DNA from: Azolla pinnata
Taxonomy: Eukaryota; Streptophyta; Polypodiopsida; Salviniales; Salviniaceae
NCBI GenBank assembly: GCA_037176905.1
Contig: JBBBWG010028201.1
Coordinates: 1 to 64,000 of the forward strand
Length of the DNA: 64,000 nt
Direction: 5' to 3'
Position numbers and translations under genes: made by a program. Each line of letters starts with the position of its first letter. Positions within the stretch are counted from its first letter, which is position 1. Below, one piece after another: positions 34,401 through 47,312 of the stretch. The notes beneath the pieces are model-generated. The model saw nothing but the letters and a program-made list of their open reading frames with translations, did not search any database and was not told the DNA's origin.

Positions 34401-37400
34401 AGGGTATTGCTTATGCTAATGCTAAAAACAAACTATTTTTTAAACATAACTTTATAACACTATGGTAGTGTTTATGCTCTAGAGTAAGAACTTGCAAGCA
34501 TTTGGTAAGACAATGGCAGCTGATAAGGAGCAACTTTATCTGCATGCTGATGGTTATTGATGCAGGAACACAATTCTGGGATTGTGGGAAAGAGATGTGA
34601 AGCACATGCTATCTGTAACTGATTGTGGAATAACTTCTATACCTGCTAAAGACGAACCTACTCGAGTGTCCCTTATGCGTGAAATTTATGATTTTCTGAA
34701 TTATCATGTATGTCCATTTACATTTTCCATAGAGATCTAGATTTATAATGCAATTATAGGTTGAATTTCTTTATTTATGAAATAGGGCTACATCAATATT
34801 GGTATTGCAACAAGAAAAAATGAAGTTCTGCCTGAGAATCCCATGGAGCCACCTGATGCATTGAATGGGAGTAAACAAAATATCAATGAACGTTTGAACA
34901 ATGGCAATTTATTGCTTATAAAGCCACCGGGGATTTCTGTTAACTCACCCTTTTTGGATGGAGCTAGTAATGATATTGTGGCTGAATCCATAAAAGTAGA
35001 TGAGAAGCTCGCTAATAAAAAAGCTATGAACAAGACATTCAATGAAGGCGAGCATGCTGAAGATGAAAAATTAATTGCAGTAGAGCAGTTCATTGGTTCT
35101 CCTGCACATTGTGGTGAAGAAGAGTCCTTGCTGGATATGATAAATAAAATAAAAGCCAAAAAGAAAAGGAAAGGAGCACTCCACAAATCTGAAGATATTA
35201 ACAGGCTTGGGAACGATGGATTGTCAGTATCATTGGATGGTCAAATGAATCATAAAGATTCTGTATCATTGGAAGATCAAGAAAAATTAAATGCAGATTT
35301 TGTAGATTCTTGTAGGCCTAAGGAAAATGGAATTGTTCAAATAAATGACAAATCGCCAACTGTGAAGACTTGTTGTAGTGATGCAACAAAAGAAAAAATT
35401 GTGGAGGTAGATGCGGCCATTTCTTTCATAGGTTCATATAATGATGTTAAACCTCAAATGGTAGATAGCTGCCTTCCTGACACTGAGATGAACCTCACAA
35501 GTACTTGCAATTACAGGACTGAGGGAACTTGCATGCTTGATACAAATGATAATGACAGTGATAAGCCAGGAATTGGAAGCGATACTACAGCATGTACTGC
35601 AAATGAGGTGCAAGATGTAGTGTCTCCCATAAATGGGGTTACTACATTTTGCAAAGGCAATGTCAATAAGAAAGTCATCATTGTAGGTGCTGGTCCAGCA
35701 GGGTTGACTGCTGGGAGACACCTCCAAAATGTTGGAGTTGAAGTAACCATCCTTGAAGCACGGCAACGTGTAGGAGGCAGAGTTTGCACTGATCGAACTG
35801 TATTTTCAGGCCCTGTGGATCTAGGTGCAAGTATAATCACAGGGATTGAAGCTGATGTGGCTGCTGAAAGGAGACCTGACCCCTCTGCTTTACTATGCAA
35901 GCAGCTGAATCTTGAGTTGACAACTCTTGGGGGAGATTGCCCGTTATTTGACTTTGTTTCTGGTTCCAGGGTTTCTGCTGAAATTGATGAAATGCTTGAA
36001 GCTGAATACAATAGTCTGCTTGATGATACAGTTGTGTTGGTTGCTCAAGATGGAGATGTTGCCATGCAGATGTCACTTGAAGAAGGGTTAGAACTTGCTT
36101 TAAAGAAACGAAGGGAGCAAGGAAAGAAAACATCCCATTTGCCAACGGGGGTAAATTCTCTGCTTGGAAATGTTGATTATGATTGTGAAGATGAGCAAAC
36201 TGACGGCTTGACTCAGTCTTTTAGACTTCTAGACAAAATTACCGACAATTCTTCCTTGGAGAGAAGAGTCATGGACTGGCATTTCGCTAACCTTGAGTAT
36301 GGGTGTGCAGCAGAGCTCAATCGAGTATCCCTTCCATACTGGAATCAGGATGATGTGTATGGTGGGTTTGCTGGTCCCCACTGTATGATAAAGGGAGGCT
36401 ATAGCACCATCATGGAAGCCCTTGGAAATGGCTTAGATGTTCAGTTGGGGAAAGTTGTCACCAAAATTGAATATCTCTGTGAAGATGAGCAAGGGGGAGT
36501 AAAGGTACACACCCATGATGGCGATGTTTTCAGAGGAGATGCAGTTCTTGTGACTGTACCGCTGGGCTGTCTGAAGGTTGGCTCAATTGAGTTCGTGCCA
36601 TCACTCCCAGATTGGAAAACTGCGTCCATTCAGCGTCTTGGATTTGGTGTGCTGAACAAAGTGATAATGGAGTTTCCTGTTGCCTTCTGGGATGAGAGTG
36701 TTGATTTCTTTGGTGCAACAGCGGAAAATGCCGAGATGAGAGGGCGGTGCTTTATGTTCTGGAACTTGAAGAGAACAGTGGGTGCTCCAGTTTTGAGCGC
36801 GCTGGTTGTAGGAAAAGCAGCCATAGAAGAAGAGCAGAAAGAGGCTGCCGAGTCTGTTGGGCATGCCGTTGCTGTTTTACGAAGGATTTTTGGTGAAGAA
36901 GTGGTGCCGCAGCCAACTGCATTCGCAGTTACAAAGTGGGGAACCGATCCGTTCAGTAGGGGTGCATATTCCTTTGTGGCAGTTGGAGCATCCGGTGAAG
37001 ACTATGACATAATTGGTCGTTCTGTTGATAACCGTGTTTTCTTTGCTGGAGAAGCAACTTGCAAAGAACATCCTGATACAGTTGGTGGTGCGATCATGTC
37101 TGGGCTCAGAGAAGCAGTGAGAATCACCGATGTTTTGTACAGCCGGGGTGACTCAGTCGCGGAAGCCGAGGCCATTTTGGCTTCCCAAAAACAATCTGAT
37201 ATAGAGAGGAACGAGGTCAGGGACATGACAAAGAGGCTTGCAGCTGCAGAGCTCTCCATCGCCATAAGAAAGGATGGTGGAAAACTCGAGGAAGGCGAAG
37301 AGCCGTTCAACATGGCCATCCTCTTACAGGATATGTTTGGAAGTGCTAAAACTATATCTGGACGCCTGCTGCTTGCCAAAGAGATGCTTCGATTGCGTGC

Positions 37401-39358
37401 CTCATCTTTGAAGTGCTTTCTGGGAACAAAAGATGGCCTCAGAACCCTCAACACCTGGATACAGGTATAGTGTTACTTGCGTCTTATGACATGCTGTGAA
37501 TACTCTTTGGTCATGGTGAATCATTTGTGGGCATTTCAGGATTCAATGGGGAAGGATGGGACTCAACTTCTTCGACATTGTGTACGGCTGTTATTGGTGG
37601 TTGGAAAAGATCTATCTTCTGTTCGCCAGTCAGGTAAGAAAAACAGACTAGCACAGGTTTGCACAAATAACATGGGATGGTCAGAGTAGAAAATTCTAAT
37701 CTTTGAGTTTATGCAGGCATTGGGAGGACAGTGAAAGAGAAGGTGATAGTCCATACTAGCCGTGACATTCGTGCCATTGCTAATCAGCTCGTTAAACTGT
37801 GGGTAGAGACTTTCCGCAGAGAGAAGGCTGCTGGTGTTTTAAGCAAAAGCTTACATCAATCATCGGGACTCAAATCTGCTCAAAAGATGGCAAAGCCGAA
37901 GGCAGGACCCAAGTCAGAAACAGAGGCAAAGGATAGGACAAGTACGTCAACTATAGCTCTCGGGCATCCGAACTCGGGAAAGGAGAATTCACTGCTTGCT
38001 TCCATCGCGGAATCAGACACTGCAGATCAAGCAAAGAAAGATTGTATGACTGGCTATTCAGACTTGGTTATTCCTATTTCAGATTCGGAAGCTGCAGCAC
38101 TTGCTGCTGCTGAAGCAGCCCAGGCTGCAGCTGAGGCTGCTGTGAAGGTAAAAATAGTTAGTCCCTTGATCTATTCCCTGTGTTTGCAGATACAGCACAC
38201 TCATGGGTCAATTTATTTGTGTATGACTGCAGTCAATGTCTACTGCACGGCGATCGTTTCTTTGTAAACTTTTACACTGACTTGTTTGGTATATATACAG
38301 GCATACGAGACGGCAGAAGCTGCTAGTATGCAGTTGGAACTTCCCAAGATTCTGTCTTTCCACAAGTTTGCTCGGAGGGACAACATTCCATCAACCGATC
38401 CAAACAAGAAAAGATCTTTGGAGCGAGATATGCTCTTATTGCATGGGAAAGATCAAGTCACAACAGGAGTGGACGCAAGGAGCTGTAAAGTTAGAGATTG
38501 GTCAATAGATTTTAGTGATAGTTGTAGCTACCTAGGTAGTCCTAGTGTATTGGCAGTACCGGATGTTCGAATGAATTTCAGAGGTGCATCAATTCCAGAG
38601 TTTTCTGCCCTGTCCACAGAAGCTTTGAAAGAAGTCCAGGGTTGTGTTTCCCAGTCAGAGGAAAGATACCAGTTGGGGAAGGGGGCAGCTATGCAGGACT
38701 TGCAAGAAGCACAAGATGATGCAAGTGAAAGATCTTCCCTGAGAGGCAATCATGAGAGCAAAGGAAATTCGGCTTCAGGTTTAACTACTTTCAACAACAA
38801 TCTTCTTTCAAATAAGGAGGATAATTGCTTAGAGAGCTGTGCCAAATCTTCAGCGGAAATGAATGGTGTACCAGTTATTATACCAACAGATGGAGTAAAC
38901 CCGGAAGATTTCATAGACTCTAAAAGAAGCTCAGAGCATAAAAAAGCAGTTACTGAGTATGTGTCAACCCTATTGCTACCTCTATACAAGACCAGGAAAA
39001 TTAGTAAAGATGGTTTCAAAGCTATCGTGAAGAAATCTGCAGTAAAGGTATGTTGGCTAATATTGGTTGTTGCTCTCATTAATTGTGAGCTCTATAGATA
39101 GCGGATTTCAATTTGTTTGAACTTCTCTTGACAATTCGTTTAGGTTATTGAACGCCAAACTGAACAGGAGATTGCAATGGATGTTTCTGAATTTCTGGAT
39201 ACAAAGAGAAAGCTCAAGGTGTGCTAACCTAGCCTTTTGTGAATGCATCCATTAATTTTTGCCACAAGGAGAAACATTTACACTCAAATCTCGACTGACA
39301 GATTCGCACGCTGGTGGATAAGTTTGTGGAGCGATATCTTGAGGCGGGGGGGAAATAG
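31443..39358 (+). CDS. LDL3: LSD1-like lysine-specific histone demethylase homolog 3 (LDL3 type)
   Basis: A nuclear FAD-dependent demethylase of the KDM1 family. Supported coding exons: 31488(?)-33574, 34566-34707, 34786-37464, 37540-37633, 37717-38147, 38301-39047, 39144-39218 and 39302-39358. All phases agree, giving about 2,100 residues against about 1,630 for Arabidopsis LDL3; the excess lies in a charged, low-complexity N-terminal part. A SWIRM-type segment spans the first two junctions (RIRFKESLKRRGGLQEYLDC, then LWERDVKHMLSVTDCGITSI). The amine oxidase domain has the FAD motif KKVIIVGAGPAGLTAGRHLQ (near 35670), the catalytic-Lys region GFGVLNKVIMEF (near 36640) and FFAGEATCKEHPDTVGGA (near 37040). 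There is no LSD1 tower insertion. The C-terminal extension ending in IRTLVDKFVERYLEA is typical of LDL3. The start is unresolved: 31443 is in frame, but 31488 follows an acceptor-like site and an upstream first exon is likely. Confidence 0.92.
33575..34565 (+). other. LDL3 intron within the SWIRM region
   Basis: A 991-bp intron that splits an Arg codon (phase 2). Its GT donor and CAG acceptor are both clear. It holds unique AT-rich sequence with no repeat or gene that I can see. Confidence 0.8.
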
Positions 39359-41104
39359 TGTATATATCAAAGGACAGAGCGTCTGAAGCTAGGATATAGC
39401 TCGAGGATGATCTGGGAGATGCTGTAGCTGGGAAGAATGCCATATGACCTGCAAGAGGTGTTGCGATGATCCAAAGTGAAAACTTTGCGGGCTAGGATGG
39501 CAGAATAGCATATGCTTGAGGTAGCATCCCATGTACAGGTGCACAGTTTTTTCTCCGTTCCATTGCTACAGGTTCTTGGATCCAAATGGATAGCGGATCC
39601 GCAAGGTTTTGTTAAGCTGCAAATCCAGTTTTGATGTTATCTTGCTTCCATAAGATTTATTTGTTAGAGGGAGATGAGAGCCATTGCAGCTAGCAGGGTC
39701 AGATCGGTCCAGCAGTTCGTGGTTTCTCAAATGGAGCTGAAGTAGCCTTGGCCCTTGAGTTTTATGGACCTTATATGTAATTTGATTACTCCACCCGTTT
39801 TATTTGTACAGAATTTTCCCAGGAGAGAGAGAGCATGTAAAGTTTGTGCATCTGTTAATGTTTACTAGCACAATGGACCACCATTACATGCTCTAATCTC
39901 ATGAAGGCTCATTCAACTAATACATGGAATTCAAACTCTCAATTGGACCATCAATCCTCAAAATCATTGCTGTACTCTATTTGGGAGCCAACATGTCTTT
40001 TGTGCAGAAGTTTTGGAAGCTAATCGATTCCAGAAATGGCCAAGATGCTCGCAATCTTCTTTGGTAAGCTAGCATGAATCGACTCTGTTGCGATTCGGAG
40101 CAGCTCAGCTGATCCAAAATCCTTTTTAGAAGCGTCTTTTCGTTTCCAGCCTGTTGACCGCTGAAGTACGAAAAATGGGACTCTCTCAAATTATGATGGT
40201 GGTGCGTTGCTAATCTTCTCATTGCTGATAGATAATGGTCACTAATCCCACTTTATTATTATCTATGGTTTGGAAAGTCGAGCTTGCTAACAAGTTTTTT
40301 GGTGTTATCAGCAGCACAGTTGGATTTGTTTTCCGGATGCCCAATTGTTTCTCTACAGGTGAGCTCTACTCCTAAACCATGAACAAATTATCAAAAGGAA
40401 GGTTCTTGGTATATATTTATCAACTAATTGGAACATTCTTCTCTTGTGATTCAAGTAATAATGCCAATTTCAGACTTGAGAAAGAGAGTAATCCCATCAA
40501 GCCAAAAATTTAGCAGGCTTGAAATGGAGGATGCTGTCGTGTTTTGCAGTGGTTTTTCAAGCTTTTGGGAGCTTTCTTGATGGTGGATGTGTGTGATTCT
40601 TTACTACCAGGTTACAGGATGCGAGGGAAAATGTAAGGGAATGTCAAGGAGTCGCAAGAAGTATCAAGAAAACATGTTTACCTAGTTTTATCTATCATAT
40701 TCTCGACGATATGCTTTACTACTAATGTATTACTGTAATCTATTTGAAAAGGAAAGAGCTGAGGCATATAATTGAGAGTAACCTTGGATTTACAGGGCAG
40801 TTCAATTTTTTTTATCCCTCTGTTTTAGATGTATATGTATAGGTCTCAAATATAATTCTTGAGATGCATTTCATATGCTTCTGTACAACATTCGGTGCAA
40901 TTTCTGTAAAATAAATGTAATCCCACAGTCTCACAGCAAAAGCCAATTGCATCTTAGTTGATGCTAATCTTTCCCGAATGAGATGTTATCGCCACCTCCA
41001 GCTTCAGGTTATTATTCTTCTTGCACATATTTGGTGAATAGCATGGATTTTGGATTGATTCAAAAGAGTGTTTTTCTGACTAACAGTGAATGATTGTGGG
41101 CAGT
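39359..41104. other. LDL3 3' UTR and downstream intergenic region
   Basis: Unique sequence after the LDL3 stop codon. The 3' UTR may end near 39850, where an AT-rich transition follows. No gene, RNA or element is recognised. Confidence 0.5.
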
Positions 41105-41505
41105 ATGCAGAAATGGTGTGTAGCTGTTGTACATGGGCAAGAGCAGTGACACAGACCATCGATTCTTCCGAATCCGGTGCTTGCTAACTCTTGATCTTTG
41201 TAATCCTTCAAATCTGGTGACAGTTTTCCGCTAACCGCTTGATCTTTGCAAATCCTTCAAATTTGGTGACAGTTTTTCCACTGTTGTATATCGGCAAGAA
41301 CAGCGATGGACGATTTGATGCTTCCGAATCCGGTGCTTTGCTACCTCTTGATCTTTGCAATCCTTCAAAAGTTTTGGTGACAGTTTTCCGGTGCTGTATA
41401 TGGGCAAGAACAGCGATGGGCGATTTTGATTCTTGCGAAGCTGGCGCTTGCTAACAACTCTTGACCTTGCAATCCTTCAAAATTTGGTGACAATATTTCC
41501 AAGCT
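41105..41505. repeat. About 110-bp tandem repeat, three to four copies
   Basis: The motif cttgatctttgcaatccttc, followed by aaatttggtgacagtttttcc, recurs at about 41190, 41240, 41347 and 41458. The intervening block holds gggcaagaacagcgatgg and ttccgaatccggtgcttgct. The first unit is shortened, giving the 50-bp first interval. Confidence 0.85.
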
Positions 41506-42124
41506 TGTGTGCTTGAAGAGAAGATGGTCTACATGATCAAAGAATGTCTCTCTGGAAATATACCAAGGTATGTAATATTATGATATATGCCTATGGCCAC
41601 CTTGTCAATGAGGTATGTATGTTTATGTATTTTTAGTCTAGTTTTGAAGGGGCATCCAGCAGGTGCTTGATTTGCTTGATTTGCTTTCATCATATGCAAA
41701 ATCAAATGGTGACTTGATTTGTTTTTTTTGTTTTGTTTGGGAACATGGCCATGGACCCTCTGTGCTTCTTTAAACAGACTGTTTGCAAAGGAAACCTACT
41801 CTCCGACTTCTTTTTTTTTTTTTTTGTTTCCTTTAACAGACAATTTTTTTGCGACGCTCGGTGGTGTGGGACATGGAGGAGGTTTGGATTCTCCGCGTCT
41901 GGAGCTAATTTTCGGGGGCGTGGATCTGATAGGTCTGGTTTGTTAAAAAAAAAAAAAAAAAGAAGCAAACAGAGGAAGGCAGAAGCAACAAGGGCAAAAA
42001 ACAGTGATTCGTGCCGATCTGTGTATTGGACACAAAATACATCTTGTCGGCCTAAAGTCGTGTCTGCCGGCCATTTTCTCTCTTCTTTCCCTTGTTGCGT
42101 GCGAACAACCGCAGATAAGAGGAA
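41506..42124. other. Intergenic spacer with T-run and A-run
   Basis: Mostly unique sequence. It contains a run of about 16 T near 41812 and a run of about 17 A near 41945, about 120 bases apart. They are on the same strand but of opposite composition, which makes a possible weak hairpin. No gene is recognised. Confidence 0.45.
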
Positions 42125-42515
42125 CAGGCATCTATACATATACATATACATATACATGTGAATATGCATTCATACATATACGTGTATACAGATGAATATG
42201 CATTCATACATATACATATACAGATGAATAGGCATATATACATATACATATACAGATGAATAGGCATATATGCATATACATATATACAGATGAATAGGCA
42301 TACATGCGTATACATATATACAGATGAATAGGCATACATACATATACATATACAGATGAATAGGCATACATACATATACATATGTATACAAATGAATATG
42401 CATATATACATATACATATATATACAGATGAATATGCATATATGCATATATACATATATATACAGATGAATATGCATATATGCATATACATATATATACA
42501 GATGAATATGCATGC
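42125..42515. repeat. AT-rich minisatellite, unit about 36-46 bp
   Basis: About ten units of acatatacatatacagatga followed by ataggcat or atatgcat, with variable spacing. All frames on the minus strand are open and read as Tyr/Met/Ile/Cys-rich peptides. This is a product of the repeat, not a gene. Confidence 0.92.
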
Positions 42516-42901
42516 ATGCATATGATTGCGCCATTGCCTGACTCCATCCGTCGAATATGCCCCCACGCAAACCTTTGGAGAAGATCTCCCCCTTCTTCTG
42601 GAATGGCCAGCTAGACAGTGCGGCGCTCGCGATTCTGCCTAAACACGTTTCGAGAGCTTGGTCGCTTGCTGTGTCAGGCAGATCTGATGCGACGAGATCT
42701 CCCGTAGAAAAGTCCCGGTTTCTTTGCCAGGAATCACAATACAAAACACAAAGAAGAAGGAAGCGAGCGAGAGAGCGAGAAGAAAGACGAATCGAAGCCG
42801 TGCTGGTCTGCCATGTTCGAATTCGATCATAAACAACAACAAACCCTTTTTAAAAGGAAGGTGGGTGTTTGATTTGATTAGGTTCTTCCCATCTTGATCA
42901 A

Positions 42902-43015
42902 CAGACAACAGCAGTTGGTAGCAGCAACATCGTCAGCAGAAGCAGCGGCGGTGGTAGCAGTAGCAGCTGCGACAGCGCAGAAGCAACAGTAGCAGCAGCA
43001 TCAACAACAGCAACA
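42902..43015. repeat. Degenerate CAG/CAA microsatellite
   Basis: About 115 bases of cag, caa and related triplets (gcagcagcaacatc, gtagcagcagcatcaacaac). There is no flanking coding frame. Confidence 0.85.
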
Positions 43016-45314
43016 TCATCCTGGTGTTTTAAAAAACAAAAACAAAAAAAACAACACGTGCATTTTATACACGAAATACGTTTCTGGAATCACCTGGGGA
43101 ACGTATAGATTGTAATCGCATTCGTTGAAAATATCAAACGTGAATATGCCCATTGTATATACGGATCGGGAATATTATGAGTATAATGCTTCTTTGCTCT
43201 TTAATTAAGGCTCGCAAAAATAAAGATAATTCTAAGCTGGGTTCGAGACCCGCAAATTATTTCTATTTTATTATTTATTTTTTGTACTTTATAAATTTCT
43301 AAATTTGTATATATATATATATATACTGTTAATTTTTAAAATAAATATTTTTTTCTTTTATAGTCTTTTTTTTTTAATTTTGAGTTTAGAATAGTTTTAT
43401 AGTCGAATACGAATGCAGGAATGTATTCTTTCGCTAAACATGTTTAATGTTTTAGAAGTGTCATTTTTTCTAAGCCAAGTTCATAAATATAAAAAATAAT
43501 TTGACTTGGGCTTCTACTGTATTCTATCAATTTCAAAATTTTAACTTGATTTTTTATAAGTTAAAGACCTTTTAAATCTACTATTGCCAAGAAACAGAGT
43601 GTGAGAAATTTTAACGATATCTCGGTTTAATCGATCGCAAAACTTTCATAACTTTTTAGGGTATTTAAACTGTGTTTCACAGATTTAGCTTGTGTGCATT
43701 ATGCTTGACGTAATCGTAAAATTATATTTTTTAAGAGGTGATTACCCTCTAATTATGTACATTTGATCAGTTTTCCCTGTAATCCCAGTTTTAATAACCC
43801 CTAAAACTTGAAGGAAAACATAAAAACATTCTTGTAACAAATCCGGAATCAAGATTTAATCGCTAACTAATCAGGAAATGGAGAGAAAATAAAATAATGG
43901 GATAATTAAGGAAATAAATAATGTTGAAGAGAAAAACTAAACCCGAAACCCTAAACAGCCCACCAAATAATCAAGAAATTATAAGTTACATTTTTAACGT
44001 CTACAAAAAATCAGAAATTACAAATTAACGCATAATCTCATCAAAACCTTACCAGTCAATTACTTCCGCTGGTATAACATCGATTGATTTTATTCCTAGT
44101 CGCTTCCCACTAACCGATCTTGATCGATTCTCTTACTCAACTTGCACCTCTTATTCTTATTATGGTCCCAGCTATCCGCATATTCGATTACTGAAAGCTG
44201 GTAATGTTAATCGATTCTTTTGAGCGTTAACCGGTTGATTAATTCGCGCACGTTTTAAGAGCCTATAGGGTGACTTGTAGCAGCAAACAGAGTTTCGGAG
44301 GTTATGGGCACAAGGCCCCTTCTTCAAGATCTACAATGTAATAATGCCCGCGTGAAATTATATTAGTCCAAGGTATCTGTTTTTCCCTCTAGTACGTCTT
44401 AACGTTGGTCGATTGGTATAAAAGTCACCAGTTACAGTGGGTGATTATTTTGTGATTAGGTCCTCGGTGTTTATACTTACGAGGGATTGTAGTCCAATGG
44501 ATTCTTCTTTTATAACTAATGACAAGCATAGAACATAATATTCCAAAGCTTTTGGTTTTGTAAACACAGGAATGTAAGTTTTGCAAATGTGTCGTTTTTA
44601 GTCCAATTAATCTCTGTTTCTTGAGCTTTAAATATTTTATCGAATTTACCATTCTTCTCGACTGAAACATACTTTGGGTGATTTATCAGATCTCGAATGC
44701 TCGAATCATTCTCGATTGTGTTTTGCAGCTTGCGAAAGTATGGTTCGTTCTATGACGACAGGATCTTTTCCAGAAACCAAAAAAGCAGACCACGAAGACA
44801 CAGCGGCTGCTAAATGATCAGCAGATGGCGAAGAAATAGACTAAAACGGATCGAAACAAGTAAGGAAATAAACTGAGGGAAAATTACCGAAAAAACGCCT
44901 AACAAAATCGTAAAAATCACCTTTTTAACGCCTACTGGAATCAGAAATTATAAATCAACACCCAATCGTAGCTTCCCAGCTAAAAAAATCAACACTTCAA
45001 TCGATTCCGCTAGTACGATTTTGCTCCTGATCGCTTCCCGCCAGTCGATCCCGATCGATCGATTCCCTTCCAGAATACTCGCTTTTAGCAAAGGCCAATA
45101 ATATCCAGAATCCAATCAGTAAGTAGATCAACGCGTCGATTCGGAGTTAATCATGCGATCGAGCGTTAATCAGTCAGTTCGTTCGATTATGCGAATCTGA
45201 ACTCACAAACGAATGGATTTCGGCGTTAATCAATCGATTGCGCGTCGATTTTTGCTGTTGTAAAACGAGGCGTCAAAGTTTGTAGATTTTCAGGTTTCGG
45301 TAGGCGTTAAAAAT
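43016..45314. other. AT-rich intergenic DNA with a diverged direct repeat
   Basis: A low-GC block with no recognisable protein. A segment at about 43975-44235 (aatcagaaattacaaattaac, then tcgcttcccactaaccgatc and tcgattctct) resembles one at about 44920-45180 (aatcagaaattataaatcaa, then tcgcttcccgccagtcgatc and tcgattccct). The two are in direct orientation about 940 bp apart. Together they may mark an old repeated element, but no family can be named. Confidence 0.5.
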
Positions 45315-45475
45315 GCAACTAATTAATTAATTAATTAATCGATTGATTAATTAATTCATTAATTTATCGATTGATTAATTAATTGATTGATTGATTGATT
45401 GATTAATTAATTGATTGATTAATTAATTAATTGATTGATTGATTAATTAATTGATTGATTGATTGATTGATTTTT
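45315..45475. repeat. (ttaa/ttga)n low-complexity tract
   Basis: About 160 bases made of attaattaattgattgatt modules with no other sequence. It lies next to the second copy of the diverged direct repeat. Confidence 0.92.
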
Positions 45476-45664
45476 CGAGGTAATTTTCCCAATAAATAAA
45501 TAAACGGGCGGAAAAAGGAAAGAAAATGGGGGAAAAAAACCAAAAAATAAACCAAAAATTAAAAAAGCAAAAAATAAAAAAAACCGGGACGCGGTTTGTG
45601 GCTGGCGACGGGTTGACCGGCTGTTGCCGGCCGTTGACCGGCAGGCGCCGGTAACCCTAGCAGA

Positions 45665-45955
45665 GAAAAAAATCTTCTTCTTCTTCTTCTTCTTCTTCTT
45701 CTTCTTCTTCCGCCATAGCCAGACCTTGCTCTGTTTCCTGCTTCTCCTTCTTCTTCTCCTTCTCCTTCTTCTTCTTCGCCATAGCCAAAGCTTGCTCGGT
45801 TTCCTTCTTCTTCTTCTTCTTCTTCTGCCATAGCCACAGCTCGCTCGGTTTCCTTCTTCTTCTTCTTCTTCTTCTTCTTCTTTCGCCATAGCCAGAGCTT
45901 GCTCTGTTTCCTTCTTCTTCCATAGCCGTAGCCATAGCCAGAGCTTGCTCTGTTC
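45665..45955. repeat. Minisatellite of (ttc)n plus a conserved 28-bp core
   Basis: Five to six units pair a conserved core (gccatagccagagcttgctc followed by tgtttcc) with a ttc run of varying length. Cores sit near 45712, 45777, 45826, 45885 and 45930. Unit length is 36-66 bp because the ttc run expands and shrinks. Long Glu/Lys-rich open frames appear on the minus strand in every frame; they are shadows of the repeat. Confidence 0.9.
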
Positions 45956-46039
45956 TCTTCCTTCCTTCCTTCTGATTTGTCCCTCTTCTGTCCCAACCAG
46001 CAGGAACCCCCTTTCCTTCTCCGAACATTCCAACTCTTT

Positions 46040-46312
46040 GCTTTCCCCCTTCTCCTTCCTTCCTTCCTTCCTTCCTTCCTTCCTTCTTCATCTCCGCCTG
46101 TGGCCGCCGTCCGCAAACCCTAGAAAAGAGAGAGAGAGAGAACCTGTGCTCCCTTCTTGCCCGCCTTCAGGGATTCCCCGTCCCAGAAAAACCTGTCTCT
46201 TCTTGCCCAAACTCCTCAGATCTGTGCCGGCCGAGATTACTTGCCGAGCCTCTCAGATCTGTGCCCGGCGCCGAGATTTTGTCTGCCTGATCCGCGTGTT
46301 TCTGCCGATTCA

Positions 46313-46344
<32 letters not shown>

Positions 46345-47278
46345 GCTTCCTCGCTCCGTGTTTCTGGAAATTAGGGTTTCCCCTCTTTGTTTTGCAGGAA
46401 ACGCCCTTCTTTTTCTTCTCTTGTTTTCCCCTCCAGAGACACAGACAGATCTCCTTTCGTGGGACAGTCCGGCAGATTCCACTGCCGGGTCGTTTCTCCC
46501 TCGAGACATCGTCAGCGGTTTTCTTCGCTCCTCTTCTCAGAAGTACGTTCCGATTCTCCTTCTTCCCCCGCCCTCTGCAAAACATCTGCAGATCAGGGAA
46601 AGGTGAGTTTGTTGTGTCCTCTACAAGAAAAAAAAAGCATGAAATTTTCTTCTTCTTCTTCTTCTTCTTGTTTGTGCGAGAGAATGTCCTCATGCAGAAG
46701 CCTCATGGTTGGGTTTCCTTACCCTTCAAGGCGTATGTATTGTGCGTTACAATCTGCATCAGCATGGTTGGTAGTGCCGTAAAGAAGTAACTGTATATGG
46801 TAGCGATGGCCTAGATCTGGGAGTAGATCCAGAGAAGAAAAGCAGGAGGGTGTTTAGGTTTTTGGGGGGATGTGTCCGTTGGACGATGCAAACTCGAAAA
46901 TTTCTCGTGCTTGCACAGATGATTTGGAGAAGTTGCAGGCACTCAATCGAGCCTAGAGTTTGAGATAATATGGTATGAGGAAGGCAGATGTGGGCGATGC
47001 TTCTCTGAAGGGGCAAGTTCTAGAGGATTGTTTTGTACGCGTTTTGGTTCGGAAATTGGTCTGGAATCGCTGCCTATCGCAAGAGGAGGGGATTCCCTGG
47101 GTCCAGGGAGTCTTTTTTTTGTGCATGGAAAAGACACAAGGGGGAAGATGGAAAGCTGGATTTAGGGTTTGGAAGATGGGGGTGAATGAGCAGGGATGAG
47201 GATGGAAGGTAGATCTAGGGTTGTGATCTTAGGGTTTTTGTCGAAGATGGGAAGGTAGATCTAAGCTTGGAGGTATAG

Positions 47279-47312
<34 letters not shown>

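Noticed and set aside
42052-42744. 230-codon minus-strand frame of Tyr, Met, Ile and Cys
   Set aside because: It is translation of the tacata minisatellite; equivalent peptides appear in every frame.
43236-43260. tRNA T-arm-like sequence (gggttcgagaccc)
   Set aside because: The loop resembles a T-arm, but no acceptor stem, anticodon arm or D-arm can be folded around it. It may be a trace of an old tRNA-derived repeat, without further support.
45443-46116. Long Glu/Lys-rich open frames on the minus strand
   Set aside because: All frames stay open because the sequence is a (ttc)n-based minisatellite. There is no non-repeat coding sequence.
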